From NCBI RefSeq assembly GCF_014649335.1, contig NZ_BMSV01000003.1, positions 619,236 through 683,235 on the forward strand: 64,000 nucleotides of DNA, read 5' to 3'. Under the pieces are notes generated by a model. It was not told where the DNA came from. It worked only from the letters and a program-made list of their open reading frames with translations, and did no database searches. The stretch comes from Streptomyces roseolilacinus. Lineage in GTDB: Bacteria; Actinomycetota; Actinomycetes; Streptomycetales; Streptomycetaceae. Position numbers and translations under genes: made by a program. This document shows positions 9,544-17,189 of the stretch, one piece after another; position 1 is the stretch's first letter, and each line of letters begins with the position of its first letter.

Positions 9544-10706
9544 GCACGCACCGCGAAACCCATCGCGTCACGGAACGCGGCACCGTCCTGCGCACCGTCG
9601 GCAGCCGCGAGCGGCGCTCCCACCTGACCGCCCCCCGCGTCCCCACGGTCGGCATCGACATCGGCGGCACGAAGGTCATGGCGGGCGTGGTCGACGCGGA
9701 CGGCGCCATCCTGGAGAAGATCCGCGCCGAGACCCCCGACAAGTCCAAGAGCCCCAAGGTCGTCGAGGACACCATCGTCGAACTCGTCCTCGACCTGTCC
9801 GACCGGCACGACGTCCACGCCGTCGGCATCGGCGCCGCCGGCTGGGTCGACGCCGACCGCAGCCGCGTCCTGTTCGCCCCGCACCTCGCCTGGCGCAACG
9901 AACCCCTGCGCGACTCCCTCCAGGCCCGCCTCGCCGTCCCCGTCATGGTCGACAACGACGCCAACACCGCCGCCTGGGCCGAGTGGCGCTTCGGCGCCGG
10001 CCGCGGCGAGGACCACCTCGTCATGATCACGCTGGGCACCGGCATCGGCGGCGCCATCCTGGAGGACGGCCGCGTCAAGCGCGGCAAGTACGGCGTCGCC
10101 GGCGAGTTCGGCCACATGCAGGTCGTGCCCGGCGGCCACCGCTGCCCCTGCGGCAACCGCGGCTGCTGGGAGCAGTACAGCTCCGGCAACGCCCTCGTCC
10201 GCGAGGCCCGCGAGCTCGCCGCGGCCGACTCGCCGGTCGCGTACAACATCATCGAACGCGTCAAGGGGCACGTCCCCGACATCACCGGCCCCCTCATCAC
10301 CGAGCTGGCCCGCGAGGGCGACGCCATGTGCGTCGAGCTGCTCCAGGACATCGGCCAGTGGCTCGGCGTCGGCCTCGCCGGCCTCGCCGCCGCCCTCGAC
10401 CCGTCCTGCTTCGTCATCGGCGGCGGCGTCAGCGCCGCCGACGACCTGCTCATCGGCCCCGCCCGGGACGCCTTCCGCCGCAACCTCACCGGCCGCGGCT
10501 ACCGCCCCGAGGCCCGCATCGCCAAGGCGGAGCTGGGCCCCGAGGCGGGTATGGTCGGGGCAGCCGACCTCGCCCGGCTGGTCGCCCGCCGCTTCCGCCG
10601 CGCCAACCGGCGCCGCGTCGAGCGGTACGAGCGCTACGAGCGGTACGCGCAGGCCTTCCGCGCCGGCGCCCGCCCCAGGAGCACCCCCGAGGAACCAGGA
10701 GCATGA
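9540..10706 (+). CDS. ROK-family sugar kinase (glucokinase-like)
   Basis: This is a cytosolic kinase expected to phosphorylate the imported sugar. It has the ROK nucleotide-binding start [16 protein letters not shown] (about residue 37), the catalytic-aspartate segment [16 protein letters not shown], the phosphate loop LGTGIGGAI, the EFGHMQV block and the zinc-binding cysteine cluster [10 protein letters not shown]. There is no N-terminal helix-turn-helix, so it is a kinase and not a ROK repressor. The first ~35 residues (before APRVPTVG) are polar and may be a flexible extension. A tail with a repeated [10 protein letters not shown] pattern follows the catalytic domain. The GTG start overlaps the ATPase stop. 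Confidence 0.92.
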   Translation: MSTHRETHRVTERGTVLRTVGSRERRSHLTAPRVPTVGIDIGGTKVMAGVVDADGAILEKIRAETPDKSKSPKVVEDTIVELVLDLSDRHDVHAVGIGAAGWVDADRSRVLFAPHLAWRNEPLRDSLQARLAVPVMVDNDANTAAWAEWRFGAGRGEDHLVMITLGTGIGGAILEDGRVKRGKYGVAGEFGHMQVVPGGHRCPCGNRGCWEQYSSGNALVREARELAAADSPVAYNIIERVKGHVPDITGPLITELAREGDAMCVELLQDIGQWLGVGLAGLAAALDPSCFVIGGGVSAADDLLIGPARDAFRRNLTGRGYRPEARIAKAELGPEAGMVGAADLARLVARRFRRANRRRVERYERYERYAQAFRAGARPRSTPEEPGA

Positions 10707-11299
10707 GCCCCACCGACACCCGCACCGACACCACCCCGCCCGCCCCGGCCCGGACCGCCCCCGGCCCCGCGGGCGAGACCCGCGAGCAGACGGTCCGCCG
10801 CCGCTGGTTCACCGCCCTCGTCATCGTCCTGCTCATCGGCATCCCCGCCGGGTACCTGATGATCTCCGCCGAGCAGAGCCGCTCCAGCGGCCGCGACAAG
10901 GAGGCCGAGTCCTCCGTCAGCGGCCTCCAGGACAGCTGGCCGTCCAAGATGAAGCGCCGCGTCTTCGAGGTGCCGATCCCCGCCCGCTCCCGCGACGTGG
11001 CCTACTTCGAGACCAGCAACTGGAAGTCGAGCCGGCTGTACGTCCGGTTCACCACCACCGGCGCCGGACTCGACGCGTTCCTCGGCGACAGCGGCACCAG
11101 CCGCTCCGCGCTCGCGGCCGGCGACGTCACCGTCGGCGACCGCGACGCCGCCACCGTCGGCTGGACCTTCCCCCCCGACCGGCACTGGTCCGGCACCACC
11201 CACCGCCAGGACCGGCCCCGTCCCACGCGGGACATCACCGTCGACCTGACCGACCCGGCCGCGCCCCGCGTGTACGTCGTCTCCACCGCGACCCCCTGA
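10703..11299 (+). CDS. Single-pass membrane protein of unknown function, sugar-transport operon
   Basis: The 198-residue protein starts with a Pro/Thr-rich cytoplasmic region of about 35 residues, then one membrane segment (FTALVIVLLIGIPAGYLMI), then an extracytoplasmic domain of about 140 residues containing PIPARSRDVAYFETSNWKSS and VYVVSTATP. I do not recognise the family. The ATG overlaps the kinase stop, so it is the last cistron of the operon and may help present the substrate or stabilise the transporter, but this is conjecture. A GC-rich stem-loop at 11387-11411 probably ends the transcript. Confidence 0.75.
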   Translation: MSPTDTRTDTTPPAPARTAPGPAGETREQTVRRRWFTALVIVLLIGIPAGYLMISAEQSRSSGRDKEAESSVSGLQDSWPSKMKRRVFEVPIPARSRDVAYFETSNWKSSRLYVRFTTTGAGLDAFLGDSGTSRSALAAGDVTVGDRDAATVGWTFPPDRHWSGTTHRQDRPRPTRDITVDLTDPAAPRVYVVSTATP

Positions 11300-11386
11300 C
11301 CCCGCGCCCTCACGGCCCGGTCGTGCGTCGGCGGAATCCACGGCCACCCGCCGTCCAGCCGGGCGCGCCCGACGACCCGGTCGCCC

Positions 11387-11411
11387 GCGCCGGGGCCGAG
11401 GGGCCCCGCGC
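11387..11411. terminator. GC-rich stem-loop between convergent genes
   Basis: GCGC-c-GGGGCC pairs with GGCCCC-GCGC around a GAGG loop, ten base pairs with one bulged C. There is no T-tract, as is usual for Streptomyces terminators. It lies between the ends of the sugar operon and the leftward polysaccharide operon. Confidence 0.4.
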
Positions 11412-11567
11412 CGGTGGTGCCCCCGCGGCGCCGGGCGCCCGTCCGGTCCGCACCGCGCGTGAGCCGTTCGTGTGCCCGGACCCCCCCCCGTCGGACGCGG
11501 GCGTTCCACGGGCCGGGATCGCGCGGGCCCTGCGGCCCGGGTCCGGGCCGTGCCGGCCCCCGGTCGG

Positions 11568-12356
11568 TCAGCAGGGCCTGCGCCAGGCGTCCAGCTCCGG
11601 CTTCTTGAGCATCGACGACAGCCGCAGCTTCCGGGCCAGGGGGCAGAAGTCGGCGGTGGACCGCGCGTACTCCACGTGGAAGACCGCCTTGCCCGCCGCG
11701 ACGAACGGTTCGAGCAGGGCGCACTCGCCGTACTGCGCGCACTCCTCGTTGACCGCGAAGTCGAAGTCGTCCACCAGCTCCGGGATCTGGGGCAGGTCGT
11801 TCTTGAGGCCCACGGCCAGGCCGCGCGCGTGCGCGATCTCCGCGATCATGCGGTTGTAGCGGATCTGGTCGCGGGCCGTGAGGGGAAAGCCGGTGTCGTG
11901 GGCGTAGCCCTCCATCAGGTCCGGTTCCACCGCGTCGAACCCCTTGTCCCGGCACATGTCGAACCGGCGTTCCATGACGGGGCGCAGTGCCCGTGTCCGG
12001 CGGATGTCCAGCCAGCGCTCGCCCCGCCAGCCGTTGGGCCCGCCCAGCACCGAGCGGGGAAAGGCGTCCCGGTCGGGGCGGAAGTCCTCCCAGGCGCCGA
12101 CGTTGACGTAGCAGATCACCTTGCGTCCGTCCCGGTGCAGGCGGTCGACGTCCGAGGCGCTGCTCTCGAAGCCGTCGATGTCGTAGACGGGCACGTCGAC
12201 GGACGGGTCGACCCTGCCGTCGAGCTGCCACTGCCAGGCCAGCCCGGGGCGCGGCCGCCACCAGGTGCCCCCGGCGCCGGACCCCTCGCCCCCGGAGCAC
12301 GCGGCGAGGGCCGCCACCAGGGACAGGGCGACCACGGCCGCCGCGAGCCGCCTCAC
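11568..12356 (-). CDS. GH114 endo-alpha-1,4-polygalactosaminidase-like lipoprotein
   Basis: This is a predicted extracellular hydrolase that cuts polymers of galactosamine or N-acetylgalactosamine. The GTG start gives 262 residues with a signal peptide ending in lipobox LAAC (Cys20), so it is probably lipid-anchored outside the membrane. The GH114 fold is recognised from WWRPRPGLAWQWQLDG, VPVYDIDGFE, the VICYVNVGAWEDFRPD strand and the acidic FDAVEPDLMEGY segment near the barrel end. Family members include the PelA hydrolase domain and fungal Ega3. It is the last gene of an eight-gene operon and overlaps the preceding gene by four bases (GTGA). It may trim or release the polymer made by this locus. 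Confidence 0.85.
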   Translation of the reverse strand: MRRLAAAVVALSLVAALAACSGGEGSGAGGTWWRPRPGLAWQWQLDGRVDPSVDVPVYDIDGFESSASDVDRLHRDGRKVICYVNVGAWEDFRPDRDAFPRSVLGGPNGWRGERWLDIRRTRALRPVMERRFDMCRDKGFDAVEPDLMEGYAHDTGFPLTARDQIRYNRMIAEIAHARGLAVGLKNDLPQIPELVDDFDFAVNEECAQYGECALLEPFVAAGKAVFHVEYARSTADFCPLARKLRLSSMLKKPELDAWRRPC

Positions 12357-13015
12357 CGCTCCGCCTCGGCCAGCGCCGGGGTCAGCCGGGACCAGGGGTT
12401 GGGCGGTTCGCCCGTCACCGGACCGCACACGGCGGCGCCCCGCTCGCGCGCGGTGCGCACGGCGAGCGGCACGAGCGGTTCGGGCACCCCGTAGACCAGG
12501 TGGCACAGCCGCTCGGGCGGATGCCGGGCGGCCCACGCGGGGCGGCTGAACGTCGACGCGTACCGGGACCAGTGGCCCTCGAAGGTGACGGTCAGGTCGG
12601 CGAGCCGCGCGTAGCCGGGAGCGGGATGGACCCCCGGGTTGAGGACGACGGGCGAGGCACCGAGGCGGCGCACGGACCGCACCAGGCGGCGGCAGGCCGG
12701 CAGCCCGTCCGGCGCGGCGGTCACCTGGTCCAGGAAGCAGCCGTCCACGCCGTACCACTCCCGGTGCCTGCGCAGATCGGCGATGACCCCGGCCGGGTCC
12801 CGCGCGCCGTAGTCCGTGTCGACGTAACCGAGCAGCCGGGCCCCCGCCGCGCGCAGCGCTTCGGCGGCGGCGGCGAACGCCGGATCCGGGCTGTCGCCGG
12901 GCCCGCTGGCGGGGTTGAGCACGACGGCGAAGGTGCCCGCGGCCCGAGTGATCAGCCGGTGCCACGCGGCGGGGTCCTCGGCCGGGTGGACGTAGAGGGG
13001 AACCAGCAGGCTCAC
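12353..13015 (-). CDS. Spherulation-specific family 4 (spherulin 4/Sph3-like) glycosidase
   Basis: This is a predicted TIM-barrel glycoside hydrolase of the family that includes fungal Sph3 (GH135), which cuts galactosaminogalactan. The 220 residues show typical strands: LLVPLYVHP at the start, TFAVVLNPASGPG, LLGYVDTDYGARD, WYGVDGCFLDQV, VVLNPGVHP and VTFEGHW. In many relatives the fourth element reads FLDE; here it is FLDQ, so a residue near the catalytic carboxylates differs. No signal peptide is seen with the GTG start at 13015, so either it is cytoplasmic or it is exported another way. It overlaps both neighbouring genes by four bases, showing tight coupling. Confidence 0.8.
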   Translation of the reverse strand: MSLLVPLYVHPAEDPAAWHRLITRAAGTFAVVLNPASGPGDSPDPAFAAAAEALRAAGARLLGYVDTDYGARDPAGVIADLRRHREWYGVDGCFLDQVTAAPDGLPACRRLVRSVRRLGASPVVLNPGVHPAPGYARLADLTVTFEGHWSRYASTFSRPAWAARHPPERLCHLVYGVPEPLVPLAVRTARERGAAVCGPVTGEPPNPWSRLTPALAEAER

Positions 13016-13941
13016 CGCGCCGCCACTCCTCCGGCGCTGCCGCGGGACCGCGCGCCCGAGGCCGCCCACAGCGCCTCCAGCGACGCCTCCAGGGAGCGCG
13101 ACGGCCGCCAGCCGAGGGCGTCGCGGGCGGCGGTGGTGTCCGAGCACTGCCACGAGACGTCGGCGGACCGGGTGGAGCCGCCCGCGTCCTCCTCCACGAT
13201 CCGGCCCCGGAACCCGGCCACGTCCGCCAGCTTGCGCACCAGTTCCCGCACCGGGACCGCGTCGCCGCCGCCGATGTTGAGGACCGGCGGCAGCGGCCCC
13301 GGAGCGGTGACCGCCAGCGCCACCGCCTCCGCCACGTCGCGCGCGTCCACGAAGTCGCGGTACGCGGACAGATCCCCGAGCCGCAGCGTCGCCCCCGGGT
13401 CGCGCCCGGCGTCCGCGAGCAGCGCGGCGACCCGGCCGGGCAGCCCCGTGGACGGGGCCCCGGGGCCCACCGGGTTGCCCACCCTCAGCACCACCGCGTC
13501 CAGTCCCGACGCGGTCACCGCCACCGTGCCCGCCAGCTTGGTCGCGCCGTACGGGCCGGCCGGACGGGTCGCCCCGGACTCGGCCACCGGCCGGCCGGGC
13601 GCGCCGGGCCCGTACTCGGCGGCCGAGCCCAGGTGCACCAGGCGGGCCCGGGGGGCGGCCTCCCGCAGCGCCGCGCACAGCACGGCGGGCCCGCGGGCGT
13701 TCACCTCCGCCAGGGTGAGGGCGTCGCCGCCGGTCGCGCCCGCGCAGTTGACGACGGCGTCGGGCGCGACCCGGGCCAGCGCGGCCGCGAGCTCACGGGG
13801 GCGGTCGGAGGCGAGGTCGCAGGTGACGTCGGCGGCGGGGGAGCGGCCGCCGAGGAGGACCCGCGCGCCCGGCAGGGCCCGCAGCCGTTCGACGACGTGG
13901 CCGCCCAGGTAACCGGTGGCCCCGAGGACGAGGATGTGCAT
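13012..13941 (-). CDS. NAD-dependent epimerase/dehydratase (extended SDR)
   Basis: This is a cytosolic nucleotide-sugar oxidoreductase. The Rossmann motif LGATGYLGGHVVERL starts at residue 5. The catalytic serine and tyrosine-lysine pair are in HLGSAAEYG and YGATKLAGTVA. At 309 residues it is the size of NAD-dependent sugar epimerases, reductases and dTDP-sugar modifying enzymes. Which reaction it performs cannot be told from sequence alone; in this operon it would convert or reduce the activated sugar made by the upstream dehydratase and nucleotidyltransferase. The start ATG is 6 bases from the upstream stop, in one operon with the polysaccharide genes. Confidence 0.85.
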   Translation of the reverse strand: MHILVLGATGYLGGHVVERLRALPGARVLLGGRSPAADVTCDLASDRPRELAAALARVAPDAVVNCAGATGGDALTLAEVNARGPAVLCAALREAAPRARLVHLGSAAEYGPGAPGRPVAESGATRPAGPYGATKLAGTVAVTASGLDAVVLRVGNPVGPGAPSTGLPGRVAALLADAGRDPGATLRLGDLSAYRDFVDARDVAEAVALAVTAPGPLPPVLNIGGGDAVPVRELVRKLADVAGFRGRIVEEDAGGSTRSADVSWQCSDTTAARDALGWRPSRSLEASLEALWAASGARSRGSAGGVAAR

Positions 13942-13947
13942 GGAAGG

Positions 13948-14661
13948 TCAGGCTCCCTTGAGCAGAAGCGACTTGCGGCTGGTGAACTCCGCGTTGGCCC
14001 GGTCGTAGTCGTCGGGACGGCCGATGTCCAGCCAGTAGCCGTCGAAGTCGTAGGCGTGCGGCGGCCGCTGGGCGGCGAGCAGGTCGAGCACCAGCTCGTC
14101 GAAGCCCAGGGGCAGCCCGGGCGTGTAGCCGTCGAGGGTGGAGCGGGAGACGCCGTAGACCCCCATGGACACCCGGTAGTCGATGCTGGGCTTCTCGGTG
14201 AAGGCGACGACCCGGCTCTGGTCGGTGGTCAGCACCCCGAAGTCGATGCGCACCTTGCGGGCGTAGGTCGCGATGGTCAGCGGCGCGCCCGACGCCTCGT
14301 GCCGGCGCAGCACGTCGGCGTAGTCCAGGTCGGTGAGCACGTCGCCGTTCATCACGAGGAAGTTCTCCGGCAGGCGTTCGCGCAGGGTGAGCAGCGGGCC
14401 CATGGTGCCCAGCGGGTTCTCCTCGGTGGCGTAGTCGATGGCCATGCCCCACTGGGAGCCGTCGCCGACGTAGGCGCGAATGATCTCGCCGAGGTGGCCG
14501 ATGGCGATGGTGCAGTGGGTGAAGCCGGCCGTGGACAGCTGCCGCAGCACGATCTCCAGGATGGCGTGCTGGTCGCCGATGGGCACCAGCGGCTTGGGCA
14601 GCGCGGTGGTGTACGGCCGCAGCCGGACGCCTTTTCCTCCGGCAAGGATGACTGCGTGCAT
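13948..14661 (-). CDS. Sugar-1-phosphate nucleotidyltransferase
   Basis: This enzyme makes an NDP-sugar from NTP and a sugar 1-phosphate in the cytosol. The 237 residues begin with the signature LAGGKGVRLRPYTTALPKPL, followed by the metal-binding GDV in LVMNGDVLTDLDY and the sugar-contacting segments GTMGPL and VAFTEKP. It belongs to the RmlA/ManC/GlmU-like group, single-domain without an acyltransferase extension. Base and sugar specificity are not evident. It sits between two SDR genes, giving a three-gene activated-sugar cassette inside the polysaccharide operon. Confidence 0.88.
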   Translation of the reverse strand: MHAVILAGGKGVRLRPYTTALPKPLVPIGDQHAILEIVLRQLSTAGFTHCTIAIGHLGEIIRAYVGDGSQWGMAIDYATEENPLGTMGPLLTLRERLPENFLVMNGDVLTDLDYADVLRRHEASGAPLTIATYARKVRIDFGVLTTDQSRVVAFTEKPSIDYRVSMGVYGVSRSTLDGYTPGLPLGFDELVLDLLAAQRPPHAYDFDGYWLDIGRPDDYDRANAEFTSRKSLLLKGA

Positions 14662-14692
14662 GGCTTACCTCCTGCGGGTGCTGCCGGTCGGG

Positions 14693-15694
14693 TCAGATGT
14701 TGTAGATGCCGGTCTTGTAGCGGGCCAGGTTGGCCGGTTCGCCGAACCACTCCACGGTCCGCGCGAGCCCTTCCTCCAGCGTGTGGCCCGGCCGCCAGCC
14801 GGTCGCCGCGGTCAACCGGGTGGCGTCGGCGACGAGCCGCATCACCTCGGAGTTGGCGGGCCGCAGGCGCGCGGGGTCCTCGCGGACGTCGAGGGGCGCG
14901 TCCATCACCTTGCCGATCAGCGCGACGAGATCGCCGACGGAGATCTCCCCGCCCGTCCCGGCGTTGAAGGTGCGGCCCACCACCCGCTGAGCCGGCGCGG
15001 TGCCCACCGCCAGGAACGCCTGCGCGGTGTCCGCCACGAAGGTGAAGTCCCGGGTGGGGCGCAGATCGCCGAGGGTGAGGGTGCGCTGCCCGGCCGCCAC
15101 CTGCCCGATGACGGTGGGGATCACCGCGCGCATCGACTGCCGCGGCCCGAAGGTGTTGAACGGCCGCAGCGTCACCACGGGCGTGTCGAAGCTGGCGTGG
15201 TAGCTGTCGGCCAGCCGGTCGCCGCCCGCCTTGGAGGCGGCGTACGGCGACTGGGTGTTGATGGGGTGGTCCTCGGTGATCGGCACGGTCCGCGCGGTGC
15301 CGTACGTCTCGCTGGTGGAGGTGTGCACCAGGCGCGGGGTGCCCAGCGCGCGCACCGCCTCCAGCACGTTGAGCGTGCCGGTGACGTTGGTGTCCACGTA
15401 GCTGTGCGGGGCCTGGTAGGAGTACGGGATCGCGATGAGCGCGGCGAGGTGGTAGGCGCAGTCGGCGCCGTCGAGCAGGCCGCGCACCGAGCCGGGGTCG
15501 CGGACGTCGCCGAGGACGATCTCCACCTGGTCCAGGACGTCGGCGGGCAGCGTCTCCAGCCAGCCGTAGGAGGAGAACGAGTTGTACTGGGCCATGGCCC
15601 GGACACGGTGGCCGGAGGCGACGAGCGCCTCGGTGAGGTGGGAGCCGATGAACCCTTCGGCTCCGGTGACGGCGGCGAGCGGTGCGGAGGTCAC
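14693..15694 (-). CDS. NDP-sugar 4,6-dehydratase/epimerase, LegB-like extended SDR
   Basis: This is a cytosolic NAD-dependent SDR acting on a UDP- or GDP-amino sugar. It has 333 residues: Rossmann VTGAEGFIGSHL at the start, the YNSFSSYGWLETL loop, the catalytic segment HTSTSETYGTA, and Tyr-x3-Lys in SPYAASKAGGDRL, then RPFNTFGPRQS. These blocks recall the LegB/PtmB group, which makes UDP-4-keto-6-deoxy-GlcNAc, more than GalE. If so, the polymer may contain a modified amino sugar. A C4 epimerase making UDP-GalNAc remains possible. The GTG start at 15694 has AAGGAAGA upstream. There is a 79-bp gap to the membrane-protein gene. Confidence 0.82.
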   Translation of the reverse strand: MTSAPLAAVTGAEGFIGSHLTEALVASGHRVRAMAQYNSFSSYGWLETLPADVLDQVEIVLGDVRDPGSVRGLLDGADCAYHLAALIAIPYSYQAPHSYVDTNVTGTLNVLEAVRALGTPRLVHTSTSETYGTARTVPITEDHPINTQSPYAASKAGGDRLADSYHASFDTPVVTLRPFNTFGPRQSMRAVIPTVIGQVAAGQRTLTLGDLRPTRDFTFVADTAQAFLAVGTAPAQRVVGRTFNAGTGGEISVGDLVALIGKVMDAPLDVREDPARLRPANSEVMRLVADATRLTAATGWRPGHTLEEGLARTVEWFGEPANLARYKTGIYNI

Positions 15695-15773
15695 CTGTGG
15701 TCTTCCTTTCGTCGGGTGGTGGCGGGGAGGCCGCGGGGCTCCGGGAGCGGTACCGGGAGCGGCCGTCCGGTGG

Positions 15774-17189
15774 TCAGGAGTGGGGGGAGGGCCTGCCGAG
15801 CACACGGACCGCGCAGGCCGCGAGACAGACCGCGGCCGCCCCGCAGAGCGGTGGCAGCGCGGCCGGGCCGGGCGGCAGGTCCAGCCAGGTGACCGCCCCG
15901 GCACCGGCGGCGGCCAGGAGGCAGAGCACGGCCGGCGGCCAGGCCACCCCGAACGCCTGGAGCAGCAGCGCGGTCCACAAGGCGGCCGCCAGCGGCAGGA
16001 GCGCGGCCGGGCCGGAGCCGGTGAGCAGGGCCGGGGGCAGCAACAGCAGGAGGTACCCGGACAGGCACAGCCCGAGGACCGCGGTCGAGCGGAGCAGGAA
16101 CCCCCGGGGCGTGGCGCTGACCCGCAGCGCGGCGACCGACCAGCCGCGGTAGCGGTACAGCAGCCACTCGGCCGGGCCCATACTCACGGTCAGGGCGATC
16201 ACCGCGTACGGATCGCGCCGGCCCTCCAGCGTGACGAGGACCGCCGCGGCCAGCCCGAACAGGCCGTAGGGGAGCGAGGACAGCAGCCGCGGCCGGGGCC
16301 CGTCGGACGCGGCCGGGGCGGCAAGGCCCGTCCACAGGACCCGTCCGGCGGCGGCGAGCGTGGCCAGCAGCGCCAGCAGCGGCAGCCCCGTCCGCAGCGG
16401 GAGGCCGGGCTCCCACCACGGCAGCACCGCGGCACCGGCGATCAGCGGGCTGAGCGCGGCCAGCAGCAGCCGCTCCCGGCCCAGGACCAGCAGGACCCCC
16501 GCCGCCGCGAGGTACAGCGACTGAGCCGCCGCCACCGCGGTGACGGGACCGCCCCCGGCGGGCAGGGCGGCCAGGCCCGTCGCCACCGCCGCGCCGAGCA
16601 GGGCCCCGGTCAGCAGGGTGCGGGCCGCTTCCCGGCGCCCCGCCACCAGCCGCAGGTGCGCCCGGTGGCCGAGTGCCTGCCCCCACGCCCAGGAGGCGAC
16701 GCCCGCGACGATCAGGACGGTGGCGTGCCGGTCGACCCGCCACAGCGGGGCGGTGAGCAGGTAGGCCAGGGCGGGCAGCGCGAACAGCACCCCGCGCAGC
16801 AGGCAGCGCGCCGTGTCGGGCCGCCAGGGGTCGGCCGCGGGCGGCGGCTCGGGGAACGTCCGGGGCACCCTCGCGTACAGCGCGGAGGCCAGCGAGAACA
16901 GGTTCGGGTGGCCGTAGCGGTCCTTGATCAGGGAGGCGGTCATGCCCTCCGACTCCAGCAGCGCGGCCACCTCGTACGGGTGGACGGCGGGGCCGATGCG
17001 GTCGGCCAGTTCGGCGGCGAGCGCGCTGACGGCCTCTTCGTCGGGCCCCTGGCGGGGCAGCCGTATCGCGAGCGTGGTGTCGTCCAGGGCCCAGTGGGGC
17101 CGGCGGCGGGGCCGCGGCGGCCGAGCCAGCCGCAGCGCCAGCGTCTCCTGGTCGGCGCCGACGGGCTCCAGGGGTATCGGCCCGCTCAT
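15774..17189 (-). CDS. Polytopic membrane protein of the polysaccharide operon, unknown family
   Basis: The 471-residue protein has a cytoplasmic N-terminal region of about 110 residues, including a compact helical stretch around YEVAALLESEGMTASLIKDR and YGHPNLFSLASALY, followed by about twelve hydrophobic segments up to the C-terminus. Its size and topology resemble PelG (a 12-TM partner of the PelF glycosyltransferase), and no other multi-pass membrane protein exists in the operon, so it could form the translocation or assembly subunit. I cannot show homology to PelG, PelE or Wzx by eye. The ATG overlaps the stop of the upstream GT4 gene (ATGA), supporting an obligate partnership with it. 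Confidence 0.75.
   Translation of the reverse strand: MSGPIPLEPVGADQETLALRLARPPRPRRRPHWALDDTTLAIRLPRQGPDEEAVSALAAELADRIGPAVHPYEVAALLESEGMTASLIKDRYGHPNLFSLASALYARVPRTFPEPPPAADPWRPDTARCLLRGVLFALPALAYLLTAPLWRVDRHATVLIVAGVASWAWGQALGHRAHLRLVAGRREAARTLLTGALLGAAVATGLAALPAGGGPVTAVAAAQSLYLAAAGVLLVLGRERLLLAALSPLIAGAAVLPWWEPGLPLRTGLPLLALLATLAAAGRVLWTGLAAPAASDGPRPRLLSSLPYGLFGLAAAVLVTLEGRRDPYAVIALTVSMGPAEWLLYRYRGWSVAALRVSATPRGFLLRSTAVLGLCLSGYLLLLLPPALLTGSGPAALLPLAAALWTALLLQAFGVAWPPAVLCLLAAAGAGAVTWLDLPPGPAALPPLCGAAAVCLAACAVRVLGRPSPHS

Noticed and set aside
14693..15694. GalE-type UDP-glucose 4-epimerase call for the SDR in the polymer operon
   Set aside because: The YNSFSSYGWLETL and STSETYGTA blocks fit LegB-like dehydratases better, so the gene was not named galE.
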